Source of the DNA: Cyrtodaria siliqua | Taxonomy: Eukaryota; Mollusca; Bivalvia; Adapedonta; Hiatellidae | Assembly: GCA_037043455.1 (NCBI GenBank) | Contig: JAWPHD010000297.1 | Location: 372,001 to 436,000 of the forward strand | Direction: 5' to 3' | DNA length: 64,000 nucleotides | In this document: piece by piece, positions 26,078-41,000 of the stretch | How the letters are laid out: every line of letters starts with the position of its first letter | Numbering within the stretch: position 1 is the first letter of the stretch | Made by a program: the position numbers and the translations under genes | The notes under the pieces: model-generated | The model's database searches: none | What the model was told of the DNA's origin: nothing | The model's input: the letters and a program-made list of their open reading frames with translations, nothing else

Positions 26078-29000
26078 CTGTGCATAATAATGCCTTGCAC
26101 GATTTTGTGACAATGTCTCAAAAAGGCTAGCCTTGACATATTGTATATACATGTATTTACAGTTATAAATATATATATATATTAGATATTTCCAGGTTTT
26201 ACGTGGTGACATCAATAAGATATTTGAAATACCAGAGTTTCAGCTGGGATACAAGAGTTCAGAAACTCGTAAGTCTGTATTATAAAAGATTAGAACAATT
26301 GTAAGTCTGTATTATAAAGATTAGAACAGTTAACTTACTCTTTCACTCTCGTAATTCTTCGTCAGCACATTATTTTCCTCAGTAAGTGTTTTGTTTTCCT
26401 TTTCCAGGTCCTTAACCTTTGTTGCAGCTTCAACCCCTTCCTTTGCAGCAAACCCGAGGGTCTTCAACTCAGCACTCACTTTGGCAAGGTTCCTGGACTT
26501 CTCTTCGAGTTCCTATATTAAATAGAAAATAATAGAAACAATACGAGTTATATTATATAGGTTTGGTCTTAAATTTTTGAGAATTTTGACAGCTTTATTC
26601 TTGCTTTTGCAACAAAGTCACACTGGTGCACTCAAGGTCAAAGTCACACTGGTGCACTCAAGGTCAAAGTCACACTGGTGCACTCAAGGTGAATGTCACA
26701 CTGGTGCACTCAAGGTCAAAGTCACACTGGTGCACTCAAGGTGAATGTCACACTGGTGCATTCAAGGTGAATGTATTTTCTAGATAACAGACACTCATAT
26801 AAATACGATGAAATATTATATACAATGGAGTACCTCGAAATTTGGATGATGTGATAAAATGGCTTATTTCATTTTGAAATGATGTCTCGTCTGCTCTCAC
26901 TGAATAAATGAACTATTCTATGGACCAATTTACATCATTTAAAAAAAAAAAAAATGAGTAAAATTGCATCAAACTTTTCGGATATAAAGGGTAAAATTTC
27001 TGCCACATAAGTATTCTTCTGATATTATATTCACATATTCAATAGTGTTGAATTACTGTCATGTACCATATGGTTAACAATGCTTATGCCTAAAGTATGC
27101 ATTTAGTTGAAAATTTCACTTGACCATTTCCCATCCATATGGGACTTTTTTTAAAGATGGTGGACCAATAGTCCTTAACCTTTGTCAGTGCTTTGTTTTC
27201 CTCATCAGCAGCTTTAAGTCCCTCTGTCAGTTTTTCTGACTTCTCTATCTGGTAGTTCAACTTCTTCTCCAGCCCCGCCAATATCTTCTCCTGTTTAGTT
27301 CCCTTTTGTTTCTGTGAAAAATGTATAAAACATACAATTAATCACTTCATTTTTATTTTACACCAAGTACAAAGCTAAAAATCGGTCTCAACTTCACCTC
27401 ACCAGATCTTCTCCGATTTTGTACCTTGTGTGTGGGTGGTTACAATTCCTTTCTGACTCTGTATATAGTTTGAGCTCCTGGTTAAGAATGGTTCATATAT
27501 GTTTGTGTTATACATGGAATTTGTAAATATCTGTTCTTGAATTAAATTAAAATTAATGTAAATTGCTCTTGGTTTGCAATAATATCTAAATAAGTCACCT
27601 GTATTTTGTTCAATATATCACAAATCTTCTTCTAATATCAGAATGTTGATGGCCTATCTACCAACATACCATTAAACAGGTGGTATATATGACTTAGTTT
27701 GTAATAGTTTGGAATCCCAACTTACATCCCCAGCTGTGGCCCCAGCAGTAGCCCCACCACCGGCCTTCAATTCCTTCTCAAGTTGTTTAATCTGGGCGTC
27801 TTTGTCTTTGAGCTCCCTTCTCAACATGTGAGCCTGGGCCCCATCACCTCCCTTCTCCACTCCAGCCACAACTGGCACTACAGCCTGTAAATGGACAAGC
27901 ATTTAAATGTAAGTGCGACTAACAACAAAACATAATGTACAAGGATTTAAATGTAAGTGCGACAAACAACAAAACGTGATTTACAAGCATTTAAATGTAA
28001 ATGCGACAAACAACAAAACCTGATTTACAAGCATTTAAATGTAAGTGCGACAAACAACAAAACCTGATTTACAAGCATTTAAATGTAAGTGCGACAAACA
28101 ACAAAACATGATTTACAAGCATAAACCTGATTTACAAGCATTTAAATGTAAGTGCGACAAACAACAAAACATGATTTACAAGCATTTAAATGTAAGTGAG
28201 ACAAACAACAAAACGTGATTTACAAGCATTTAAATGTAAGTGCGACAAACAACAAAACGTGATTTACAAGCATTTAAATGTAAGTGCAACAAACAACAAA
28301 ACCTAATGTACACGCATTTAAATGTAAGTGTGACAAACAACAAAACCTAATGCACATGCATTTAAATGTAAGTGCGACAAACAACAAAACATAATGCACA
28401 AGCATTTAAATGTTAGTGCGACAAACAACAAAACCTAATGTACAAGCGTTTAAATGTAAGTGCGACAAACAACAAAACATGATTTAAAAGCATTTAAATG
28501 TAAGTGCGACAAACAACAAAACATAATGTACAAGCATTTAAATGTAAGTGTGACAAATAACAAAACATAATGTACAAGCATTTAAATATAAGTGCGACAA
28601 ACAACAAAACATAATGTACAAGCATTTAAATGTAAGTGTGACAAATAACAAAACATAATGTACAAGCATTTAAATATAAGTGCGACAAACAACAAAACAT
28701 GATTTACAAGCATTTAAATGTAAGTGCGACAAACAACAAAACCTAATGTACAAGCATTTAAATGTAAGTGCGACAAACAACAGAACATAATGTACAAGCA
28801 TTTAAATGTAAGTGCGACAAACAACAAAACATAATGTACAAGCATTTAAATGTAAGTGCGACAAACAACAAAACATAATGTACAAGCATTTAAATGTAAG
28901 TGCGACAAACAACAAAACATAATGTACAAGCATTTAAATGTAAGTGCGACAAACAACAGAACATAATGTACAAGCATTTAAATGTAAGTGCGACAAACAA

Positions 29001-32000
29001 CAAAACATAATGTACAAGCATTTAAATGTAAGTGCGACAAACAACAGAACATAATGTACAAGCATTTAAATGTAAGTGCGACAAACAACAAAACATAATG
29101 TACAAGCATTTAAATGTAAGTGCGACAAACAACAAAACATGATTTACAAGCATTTAAATGTAAGTGCGACAAACAACAAAACGTGATTTACAAGCATTTA
29201 AATGTTAAAGCGACAAACAACAAAACGTGATTTACAAGCATTTTACCATTGTCCGAACCCAGGTTTAAATGAAAATGTTATCACTCCCTTATTCAATCAA
29301 ACATGGATTCCGACCAACCAACATTTACATTTTATGAGCTAAATGCATTAGGAGCTGATAACTGTCTTAATTAACGAGCTAATATCTCTTAAACCTAAGT
29401 CCATTAAAGGTTTTTGCCCCTTAAACCTTTTGTATACAAAAACAAAATTTGGACAAAATATGGACATCCAACATTAGGAGCTAATTGTTATACATGTATG
29501 TATTATGACTATTTAGCAAATTTACATCATTCTGACAAAGTATTACACCTGCCTTAGGAGATTAAGCTCCCAGAGAAATTAACTCTTAAACCCAATTTGT
29601 ACGAACTTAAACTCCCAAGTGAAATTAGCTCTTAAACCCAATTTGTACTAACTTAAGCTCCCAAGTGAAATTAGCTCTTAAACCCAATGTGAAATTAGCT
29701 CTTAAACCCAATTGGTATGAGCTTAAGCTCTCAATTAAAATTAGCTCTTAAACCCAATTTGTACGAGCTTAAGCTCCCAAGTGAAATTAGCTCTTAAACC
29801 CAATGTGTACACACACAGAAAAAAGAGCTGATCAACCTCATTTGTTAGCACAGATGATGCAATTTTATATGAAAGTTAGTCAAAACATGATTTACAAGCA
29901 TTTAATTACAAGTGAGGCAAAAACCAACAACTTACGGGTCTTTTTCCAGCTGACGACTCTAGCTCCTTCACTCGTTTCACAAGCATGCTGATTCGTTGTT
30001 TGTCCTCTGAGCTTGACTTCTGCTGTTTCTCCTCCATGTGCCGGGACACACGCTTCGTCTCCTTATCCTTGTCATTCCTGCTGGCCTTTATCTTGGCCTG
30101 GATAATAACAACAATGTTAAATATCTGCCTTGTCATTCCTACTGGCCTTTATCTTGGCCTGGATAATAACAACAATGTTTAATATCTGCCCTGTCATTCC
30201 TGCTGGCCTTTATCTCGGTCTGGATAATAACAACAATGTTAAATATCTGCCTTGACATTCCTACTGGCCTTTATCTTGGCCTGGATAATAACAACAATGT
30301 TAAATATCTGCCCTGTCATTCCTACTGGCTTTCATCTTGGCCTGGAAATAAAAACACATGTTAAACATCTGCCTTGTCATTCCTACTGGCCTTTATCTTC
30401 GCCTGGATTTTGACAGCTTTATTCTTGCTTTTGCAACAAAGTCACACTGGTGCATTCAAGGTCAAAGTCACACTGGTGCACTCAAGGTCAAAGTCACACT
30501 GGTGCACTCAAGGTGAATGTCACACTGGTGCACTCAATGTCAAAGTCACACTGGTGCACTCAAGGTGAATGTCACACTGGTGCATTCAGTTTCTGCTGGC
30601 CTTTATCTTGGCTTTGATAATAATAACAAATGTTAAATATCTGCCTTGTCATTCCTGCTGGCCTTCATCTTGGCCTAGATACTAACAGCACATGTTTAAT
30701 ATCTGCCTTGTCATTCCTGTTGGCCTTTATCTTGGCCTGGATAATAACAATACATGTTAAATATCTGCCTTGTCATTCCTGCTGGCCTTTATCTTGGCCT
30801 GGATAATAACAACAATGTTAAATATCTGCCCTGTCATTCCTGCTGGCCTTTATCTTGGCCTGGATAATAACAACAATGTTAAATATCTGCCTTGTCATTC
30901 CTGCTGGCCTTTATCTTGGCCTGAATAATAACAACAATGTTAAATATCTGCCCTGTCATTCCTACTGGCCTTTATCTTGGCCTGGATAATAACAACAATG
31001 TTAAATATCTGCCTTGTCATTCCTGCTGGCCTTTATCTTGGCCTGAATAATAACAACAATATTAAATATCTGCCCTGTCATTCCTGCTGGCCTTCATCTT
31101 GGCCTAGATACTAACAGCACATGTTTAATATCTGCCTTGTCATTCCTGTTGGCCTTTATCTTGGCCTGGATAATAACAATACATGTTAAATATCTGCCTT
31201 GTCATTCCTGCTGGCCTTTATCTTGGCCTGGATAATAACAACAATGTTAAATATCTGCCCTGTCATTCCTGCTGGCCTTTATCTTGGCCTGGATAATAAC
31301 AACAATGTTAAATATCTGCCTTGTCATACCTGCTGGCCTTTATCTTGGCCTGAATAATAACAACACTATTAAATATCTGCCTTGTCATTCCTACTGGCCT
31401 TCATCTTGGCCTAGATACTAACAGCACATGTTAAATATCTGCCTTGTCATTCCTGCTGGCCTTTATCTTGGCCTGGATAATAACAACAATGTTAAATATC
31501 TGCCCTGTCATTCCTGCTGGCCTTTATCTTGGCCTGGATAATAACAACAATGTTAAATATCTGCCCTGTCATTCCTGCTGGCCTTTATCTTCGCCTGGAT
31601 AATAACAACAATATTAAATATCTGCCCTGTCATTCCCGCTGGCCTTTATTTTGGCCTGGATAATAACAACAATGTTAAATATCTGCCCTGTCATTCCCGC
31701 TGGCCTTTATCTTGGCCTGGATAATAACAACAATATTAAATATCTGCCCTGTCATTCCTGCTGGCCTTTATTTTGGCCTGGATAATTACAACAATGTTAA
31801 ATATCTGCCTTGTCTTTCCTACTGGCCTTTATTTTGGCCTAGATAATAACAACAATGTTAAATATCTGCCTTGTCATTCCTACTGGCCTTTATTTTGGCC
31901 TAGATAATGACAACAATGTTAAATATCTGCCCTGTCATTCCTACTGGCCTTTATCTTGGCCTAGATAATAACAACAATGTTAAATATCTGCCCTGTCATT

Positions 32001-35000
32001 CCTACTGGCCTTTATTTTGGCCTAGATAATAACAACAATGTTAAATATCTGCCCTGTCATTCCTGCTGGCCTTTATCTTGGCCTGAATAATAACAACAAT
32101 GTTAAATATCTGCCCTGTCATTCCTACTGGCCTTTATCTTGGCCTGGATAATAACAACAATATTAAATATCTGCCCTGTCATTCCTGCTGGCCTTCATCT
32201 TGGCCTAGATACTAACAGCACATGTTTAATATCTGCCTTGTCATTCCTGTTGGCCTTTATCTTGGCCTGGATAATAACAATACATGTTAAATATCTGCCT
32301 TGTCATTCCTGCTGGCCTTTATCTTGGCCTGGATAATAACAACAATGTTAAATATCTGCCCTGTCATTCCTGCTGGCCTTTATCTTGGCCTGGATAATAA
32401 CAACAATGTTAAATATCTGCCCTGTCATTCCTACTGGCCTTTATCTTCGCCTGGATAATAACAACAATATTAAATATCTGCCCTGTCATTCCTGCTGGCC
32501 TTTATTTTGGCCTGGATAATAACAACAATGTTAAATATCTGCCTTGTCATTCCTGCTGGCCTTTATCTTGGCCTGGATAATAACAACAATATTAAATATC
32601 TGCCCTGTCATTCCTGCTGGCCTTTATTTTGGCCTGGATAATAACAACAATGTTAAATATCTGCCTTGTCATTCCTACTGGCCTTTATTTTGGCCTAGAT
32701 AATAACAACAATGTTAAATATCTGCCTTGTCATTCCTACTGGCCTTTATTTTGGCCTAGATAATAACAACAATGTTAAATATCTGCCTTGTCATTCCTAC
32801 ATGTTGCAAAGTCATACTGGGTGTGTAATGTACTTGGAACTATTCTTTTGCATACTCGTTCGGAATTGGTGCAATCCACACAAAAAATGCCATCATGTTA
32901 CGACAATAATTATGTTACTTTCAAATAAATATTTTTGATGAAAATTAAATGTTAAAACTTCAGTAACTGGAACACTGATTTCCTCGAATATTATTGGCGA
33001 CTTGGGCACATACCCAGGTCTCAGCACAATTCCTATATAATGAAATGTAATTTACCCTCAGTCATTTGAATATTATTTCTTGAATATATCACCCCGAACT
33101 CGCATGCTTTTTTTGGTCCGGATATAAACTGTTTATGTGCGAAAATAGCCACCGAAAGCTTGAAGGTGTGGTTAGTTGCCATGCGACGTCAGTCAATGAT
33201 TTTACACGACGCGTACGTTCAATCGAAGTGTGAAAGAAAAACGAGAGGTGTGAAAATTATGTTCGATTAGCGATAATAAACAGATGGAATTTTATTTTGA
33301 AAACTTATTTTATGAATAATTGTGATCAATTAACCACATTTAATTTTCTAATCAAATACAGTTTGTTGACTTAATTGTGTTCATAAGTAGCATCATTTTC
33401 AGACAATTTTCAAGTTCAGATAGATGATTTCTTTTGTTGCCAGCTCGATTTCTCGAACCAACCAATTTCTCGAACATATTCCTATGGTCCCCGCGACTTT
33501 GAGTTACTGGAGTAACTGTATTCATTATGCAATAAAAAGGCTATAAGATTCATACTGGTACTGGGTCTTCCGTGGATAAATATTGCGCTCCTAAAGTTGC
33601 GCAATATTAATACGCAGAAAAACTTGTGCATATATCCCGAAAACCTTTGTTATATAACTAGAGGGCACTAAAACACTGCTTGACTAACCTCACACATTAT
33701 GTGAAGGTCCTTTAATTCTAATATTCCAAATTTACAGCATTTTTATTCTACTCACCTCCAGTTCTCTGTTGGTTGCTCTCTGAGCTTCCAGATTCTTATT
33801 TGCTACATCAAGTTTGGTTGTCAACTCTGATATCTGGGTTGTCAAGGTAACGGAAGTCGTCTTAGTGCTGTTCTTATCCTTCTCTAGTTGTTTCTAATGA
33901 AACAGATGGAACAGGTTGTTAATTGACAGATTCAAGTGCAACTTTCCCTAACAATGCATTGTGTCTACAATGTCGCACCCTTCCCCACATCTCTGCACAA
34001 AAAATGCAGAATTTCTCCTGATAACAAAACCCTTTATTTGTATAGAAACTATATATTCAAACTGATCTATCACAGAAATTCATATTTGCATACAATTAAA
34101 GTCGGGTTCGGGGTTCTGTTATATGAGATAAAAAAAACAGCACCGAGATAATGGTTTCAATTGTTTCAATTTAGACACACTTGTTTGCAAAACAAGGGAG
34201 ACAACTGCACAACCCGACACAGGCTAATTGCCACAATCAACCATAAGATTTTAGTTAAATTACTGGTATATAAACCGAATACGGAAGAAAAAAATGATGC
34301 TGACGAAAACACCAGGGTGTTGTGTTCTTTCTTTTTAAAACAGATGAACTAAAAATCAGCTAAACTCAAAACATTTTCCAAGCACTAATGCACAGATGGA
34401 CATTGTGACACATATTTCAAACTAAATCTAACTGACAATCACACTGTTATATACCATGATTAATTGTTAGACAAAACAATTATTCACCAGTTTGTCCTGT
34501 AGAAGCTTGATCTCCTGAGCTGTGTCCGGTGGAAGCTTGGAAAGCCTCTCTGCCTCCAGTTCATCATTCCTTGTCTGCAGCGACTTCAGTTCCTGGTAAA
34601 AGTTTACTAAAGTTGAGCTTTGTGATCACCCTTTTTCTGGATGACATGTTTTATCTTTAATATATAGAGGTTATTTGTTTGTTTTGAGTAAATATAGGAC
34701 TTATTTTCATCGAGAAGTGAGAAAACTTATATTTTCACGAGTACTTTAACACAAGTGATAATATGTGTTTTCTCACTTCGAAATGAATATAAATCCTATA
34801 TTCACGACAAACCAATTAATATTTTATTTATTATATACTCACAACCTGGAAATTTATGCAGAAAAAATATAATGCTCCAAAACAATGACGTCAATAACGT
34901 CAGCAACGCAAACAACGTCAACAGTTGCATGATGCCATTTGAGTGAAAATATATTATACATGTGAAATATAAACAATGAAAATATATGGTTTTATTTTAA

Positions 35001-38000
35001 TTATAAAATCCACTATTTCAATGGAAAGTATTTAATAAAAATGTTTCCTGAAAACTACTTCTCTTATTAACCGCCTTTAATTTTAATCATTTTTATATAG
35101 AAAACCCCAAGGAAGCCCACCCAACTGGGCGTCAATGTTTGGCTCTCTCTGCCTACTTCCAAACACTTCTCATTCTTTCAATCTTCTGTTTGTGTTTAGT
35201 TCTAAGGCTTCTAGTCCCACTACCATTTGAGCCCTGAGAAAAATTCTTCGTTGACTCGGCATTATATGTGGACTTATTCAACAAACCATCATCCTTTCTC
35301 CCTTAATGGGCCTCAGTCCTAGACTTGATTCTGTTCACCCTGTCAAGATACCATTAAACTTCTGAGATAAATAATTACATCTATAAAACAATACTATGGA
35401 CAAACCTCATCCTTTGCCCCCAACTGAGCCACCATGCCAGCATTGACCCCCTGTATGCGGGCGTCTACTCCCTGTTTCTCGTTCTCCAACTCTTGCTTGA
35501 GCACGTCAAGCTGTTTACGGAGAGTCTCAAGCTCATCACGTGTGTTCACGTGCGACATGCGCTCCTGCATTAACTCCGCCTCAAAACTGTCGGACTTCTT
35601 CTGGAGCTCACCCAGCTGTTCTGTAAGCTCCTGAAATATATACACCCGTATGTGATCTAATACAACCATAAATATAACACATTTACAGGATGAACATAAA
35701 CGGAAAATGGATATTCTTATACAGTCCCTCTCCTGGCCTGAAATTGACCAACCATTCTTCAAACTATTCTTAGACATGAGCTCAAGTACTCAAATTTCAT
35801 TCACAAATATTCCCGTAACCTTCAAAGATAAACAATCAAAGTTGCAATTGACTTGTTTTTATCATATAGCAGCTTATGAACATTTATCCCTTAAACTTAT
35901 AGAAATAGTTGTGGTTGAAAGCATACTTGGTCTTAAGTCTAAGAATATTCTCAAGAATGGTTGGTGAATTCACGGCCAGAAGGCATGATATGTTAACCGT
36001 ACTAAGTCTGGTAGTTTTGATGGATGTTATCACTGGAACTTATTCCTAAATCACTCTCTAGCATTTTCCGCCAACTGATCGTGAACAGATGTTGTTAGGA
36101 GAGTGGTACAAGGGATGGTTCCAAGATTTCATTTAGGGGAGATGGGGTGGAGTGTGGTGGGTGGGGTTGGGGTCTTTATCAGGTTGGCAGAAAAGAGAGT
36201 AGTATCAGAGGTTAATCAGTTACGATAACCCTTTTTTAAATATCGTGATACCTGTCCCTACCTACTACCAGTCCCTTTCAATGTTTATGTGTTTTATACT
36301 GTTTTGTATATGCCTATAAATAATAAAAGGATGTATTATCATGATTTTTAAGGATCAAATTTTCTACAATCATATGTCAGTTGCACAAATAGTAAATGTT
36401 GTGATTATATTACGAGATGAACACTAACAAACAATAGAAATACTTACTGCACTACTTTGTGAGTCTGCCATGAGGGTGGTGCTCATCTCTGCCTGTTGTT
36501 TAAGGCTCTCTATCTCACGTTCTAGGTCCTGAAATACACAATATAAGCATGTATACTAAATTAAATGTAGCATATATCCTTTCACTGGTTTTTACGTAAT
36601 ATATTATCCGGTTTATACAACAATTTCAAAAACAACTAAATTAATACAATAAAGTAAATAAAGTTTATCTTTGGAAAAAATACAACAATTACGTACAATG
36701 CCAACTTTTAATAATAAATTTAGTCTTTGAAATTTAAAGGGGGTACATCAGGATTTTTCTAGAAACATCTAAAATTATAAAATTGTTCCAGTTCATGTTA
36801 AAACATTTATATCAATCAAAATATGATGTTAGAACCATTTTGTTAATGTTTAAACTTTGAAAACACCATAAAGCTAGGACGGAATCGGGCGTAAAATGCT
36901 GAATTAACCCTGGTGCGTCAACTAGGATAGCATGTATTACTGTGCAGAATGAATTTCTTTGCAAATAAGGGATCATTTTTAGGCTCATTCATTATGTTTA
37001 GGCCATGTAGAATAGAAAATATTAATATTTGTCAATTTTAAGTCGGACCCCTTGACCCTCATGAAAATCCTGATGTACTCCCTTTAACATTAAATTCCAT
37101 TTTTCTGTAATTTATGTTTTCCATTTCACCGACTATATATTGAAGAACACTCGAAACTCTGACAACCTAACCCAGATAAAATGATCTCTATGTCTCAGCC
37201 AGGTTGGTATTTGACACAATCATAATTATGAACCAGACCATGGTTTAATTCTTTTATAAATTATTGAAGACTTGCCTTAAACAAATTTCTAATGCACTTG
37301 CCAAAATCCTGCAATCCAGTTGGTTGATGTTCAAACATTTCAAAGCGACTATTATATAGTACATAACACATCACAAATTGGGTCAGGTGATGTTCAACCG
37401 TCAAAAACGTGAAGTCGTTACATTTATTTCAATTGTTTTAGGAATAAAACTGTCAAAAACAATGAAATGAATCAGAAACAGGTCAACCAACCAGTATTGA
37501 AATATTGACTTTCAACGTTATATTAGACGTTTATTGGTCACAAATTGTGTTTAACGGCTCCGCTAATGCATCGCCATTAAACAAAATTTACAACCATTAA
37601 ACTTGCAAAATTCAAAATTACAGTAACTGTTAACTGTTACACCAGTAATGATCATACCGCATCTTACACCCAGTAATGATCATACTGTATCTTACGCCCA
37701 GTAATGATCATACTGCACCTTACACCCAGAAATGATCATACTGCATCTTACCCCCAGTAATGATCATACTGCACCTAACACCCAGTAATGATCATACTGC
37801 ACCTTACACCCAGTAATGATCATACTGCATCTTATACCCAGTAATGATCATACTGCATCTTACACCCAGTAATGATCATACTGCATCTTACACCCAGTAA
37901 TGATCATACTGCCTCTTACATCTTATACCCAGTAATGATCATACTGCATCTTACACCCAGTAATGATCATACTGCCTCTTACATCTTATACCCAGTAATG

Positions 38001-41000
38001 ATCATACTGCATCTTATACCCAGTAATGATCATACTGCATCTTACACCCAGTAATGATCATACTGCATCTTACACCCAGTAATGATCATACTGCATCTTA
38101 CACCCAGTAATGATCATATTGCATCTTACACCCAGTAATGATCATACTGCATCTTACACCCAGTAATGATCATACTGCATCTTGCACCCAGTAATGATCA
38201 TACCGCATCTTACACCCAGTAATGATCATACTGCATCTTATACCCAGTAATGATCATACCGCATCTTACACCCAGTAATGATCATACTGCATCTTACACC
38301 CAGTAATGATCATACCGCATCTTACACCCAGTAATGATCATACCGTATCTTACACCCAGTAATGATCATACTGTATCTTACACCCAGTAATGATCATACT
38401 GCATCTTACACCCAGTAATGATCATACTGTATCTTACACCCAGTAATGATCATACTGCATCTTACACCCAGTAATGATCATACTGCATCTTACACCCAGT
38501 AATGATCAAACCGCATCTTACATCCAGTAATGATCATACCGCATCTTACACCCAGTAATGATCATACCGCATCTTACACCCAGTAATGATCATACCGCAT
38601 CTTACACCCAGTAATGATCATACCGCATCTTACACCCAGTAATGATCATACCGCATCTTACACCCAGTAATGATCATACCGCATCTTACACCCAGTAATG
38701 ATCATACCGCATCTTACACCCAGTAATGATCATACCGCATCTTACACCCAGTAATGATCATACTGCATCTTACACCCAGTAATGATCATACCGCATCTTA
38801 CACCCAGTAATGATCATACTGCATCTTACACCCAGTAATGATCATACTGTATCTTACACCCAGTAATGATCATACTGCATCTTACACCCAGTAATGATCA
38901 TACTGCACCTTACACCCAGTAATGATCATACTGCATCTTACACCCAGTAATGATCATACTGTATCTTACACCCAGTAATGATCATACTGCATCTTACACC
39001 CAGTAATGATCACACTGCATCTTACACCCAGTAATGATCATACTGCACCTTACACCCAGTAATGATCATACTGCATCTTACACCCAGTAATGATCACACT
39101 GCATCTAACATTCATAAAGCCTTCTGAATAAAGCCTTCTGAATAAAATCTTAATTATCTTAGTTTGAATAATTCTGCATATGGCTTTTAAGAGAAATTTC
39201 TCTCACCCACCCACATCCCCAAGCCCGAAATTTCTCTCACCCACCCACATCCCCAAGCCCCTACCACATATTTGCTGGCATTGTGTCACGTTATATTTAT
39301 ATGCCAATACTCACGTCAGCCCTATCCCGATATCTGTCCCTCTCTGCCTTCACGTTCTTGTTGTCAGACTCCAGATCTATGACTTTGTTGTCGGCAGATG
39401 TCAGGGCCTTCTCCAAGTTGGATATCTCAACCTCAGCTGGAACATTTATAAGACAGTTTATGAGGTTACCCCAGGTCTACAGTAAAAGCCTTCTTTAGGT
39501 GGAGGGAAAACGGAACGCTGTGAGATTTTAAACAAGCGGCCAATGACCTTGAAGCTCTAATGATAAGTTTTGATAGCTAGATCACCATTCCTGTGAATGC
39601 TGATGAAATTCTGTTAAGTAGTTTCAGAGGAGTAGTCGTTACAAGTTTTTACTATATAACTCTATGTAAACAAAGATGGCCACTATCAGCCATGTTTAAT
39701 GTCGAATCAATACGATTTTCAATGAGGATCAACATCATGTCATGCTGATCATTTTAGATAAAGTCCCATATCAATATCACTAATAGTTTTCAAGAAGTAG
39801 TCGCTACAAACATTAGCCATGGTGGCCATCTTGAATTTTCAACTGATCTGCAATTTTGCTAGGATCAACTAGACATCAAGAGTAACATTCCTGTCAAGCT
39901 TCATGAAAATCTGTCAAGTAGTTTCAGATGAGTAGTCGCTACAAGTTTTTATTATATAACTGTATGTAAACAAAGATGGCCACTCTGGCAGACATGTTGA
40001 ATGTCGACTCAAAATAATTTTGGATAAGGACAAACATCATGTCATGCTGATCATTTTAGAAAAAGTCCCATATCAATATGACTTATAGCTTTCAAATAGT
40101 AGTCGCTACAAACTTGTTTTTTAAAAATTTATTTTTAGCTGTGGTGGCCATCTTGAATTTCTGGCTGACCTGCAATTTTGCTAGGATCAATTATACATCA
40201 AGAGCAACATTCCTGTGAAGTTTCATGAAAATCCGTCAAGTAGTTGCAGAGGAGAAGTCGCTACAAGTTTTTACTAGATAACTCTATGTAAACAAAGATG
40301 GCCGCTGGTAGCCATATTTAAAGTCAAATCAAAATGATTTTCAATAAGAACCAACATCATGTCATGCTGATCATTTTAGAAAATATCCCATATCATATAA
40401 ATATCACTTATAGTTTTCAAGAAGTAGTCGCTACAAACTTGTTTTTTAAAAAAATCTATTTTTAGCTTTGGTGGCCATCTTGGATTTCAAATCAACGTGA
40501 ATTTTTGCTAGGATCAATTATACATCAAGAGCAACATTCCTGTGAAGTTTCCTGAAAATCCATCCAGTAGTTTCAGAGGAGTAGTCGCTACAAAAAAGTT
40601 TACGGATGGAACAGACGGACGGACACCGCACCACGGCATAAGCTCTGCTGATCTTTGATCAGTAGAGCTAAAAATCAAGATTGCCATGTGTCCCTTTACA
40701 TATTATCAGACACTCATGTAATGTGTTGTTCAGTTAAGACAAATCTACCTTATATGGAGGACAGCCAATTATTGCGATCCAGGGGTCAAGCCAGACTCCA
40801 AAAATAGGGAGAAGTGACTTCTCCCTCCAGTCAAAACAGGGAGAAGTTTTTCAAAACAGGGAGACTTGAGGTCGGTCGACATGAGACGGACAATTAAATA
40901 TCGAGTTAACCGATTCTTAACCAATTGCATGTTATTTTATTAATTATTTGTATTGTGATTATTACTGTTATAATAACTAAAATAATGCATAATACTAATA

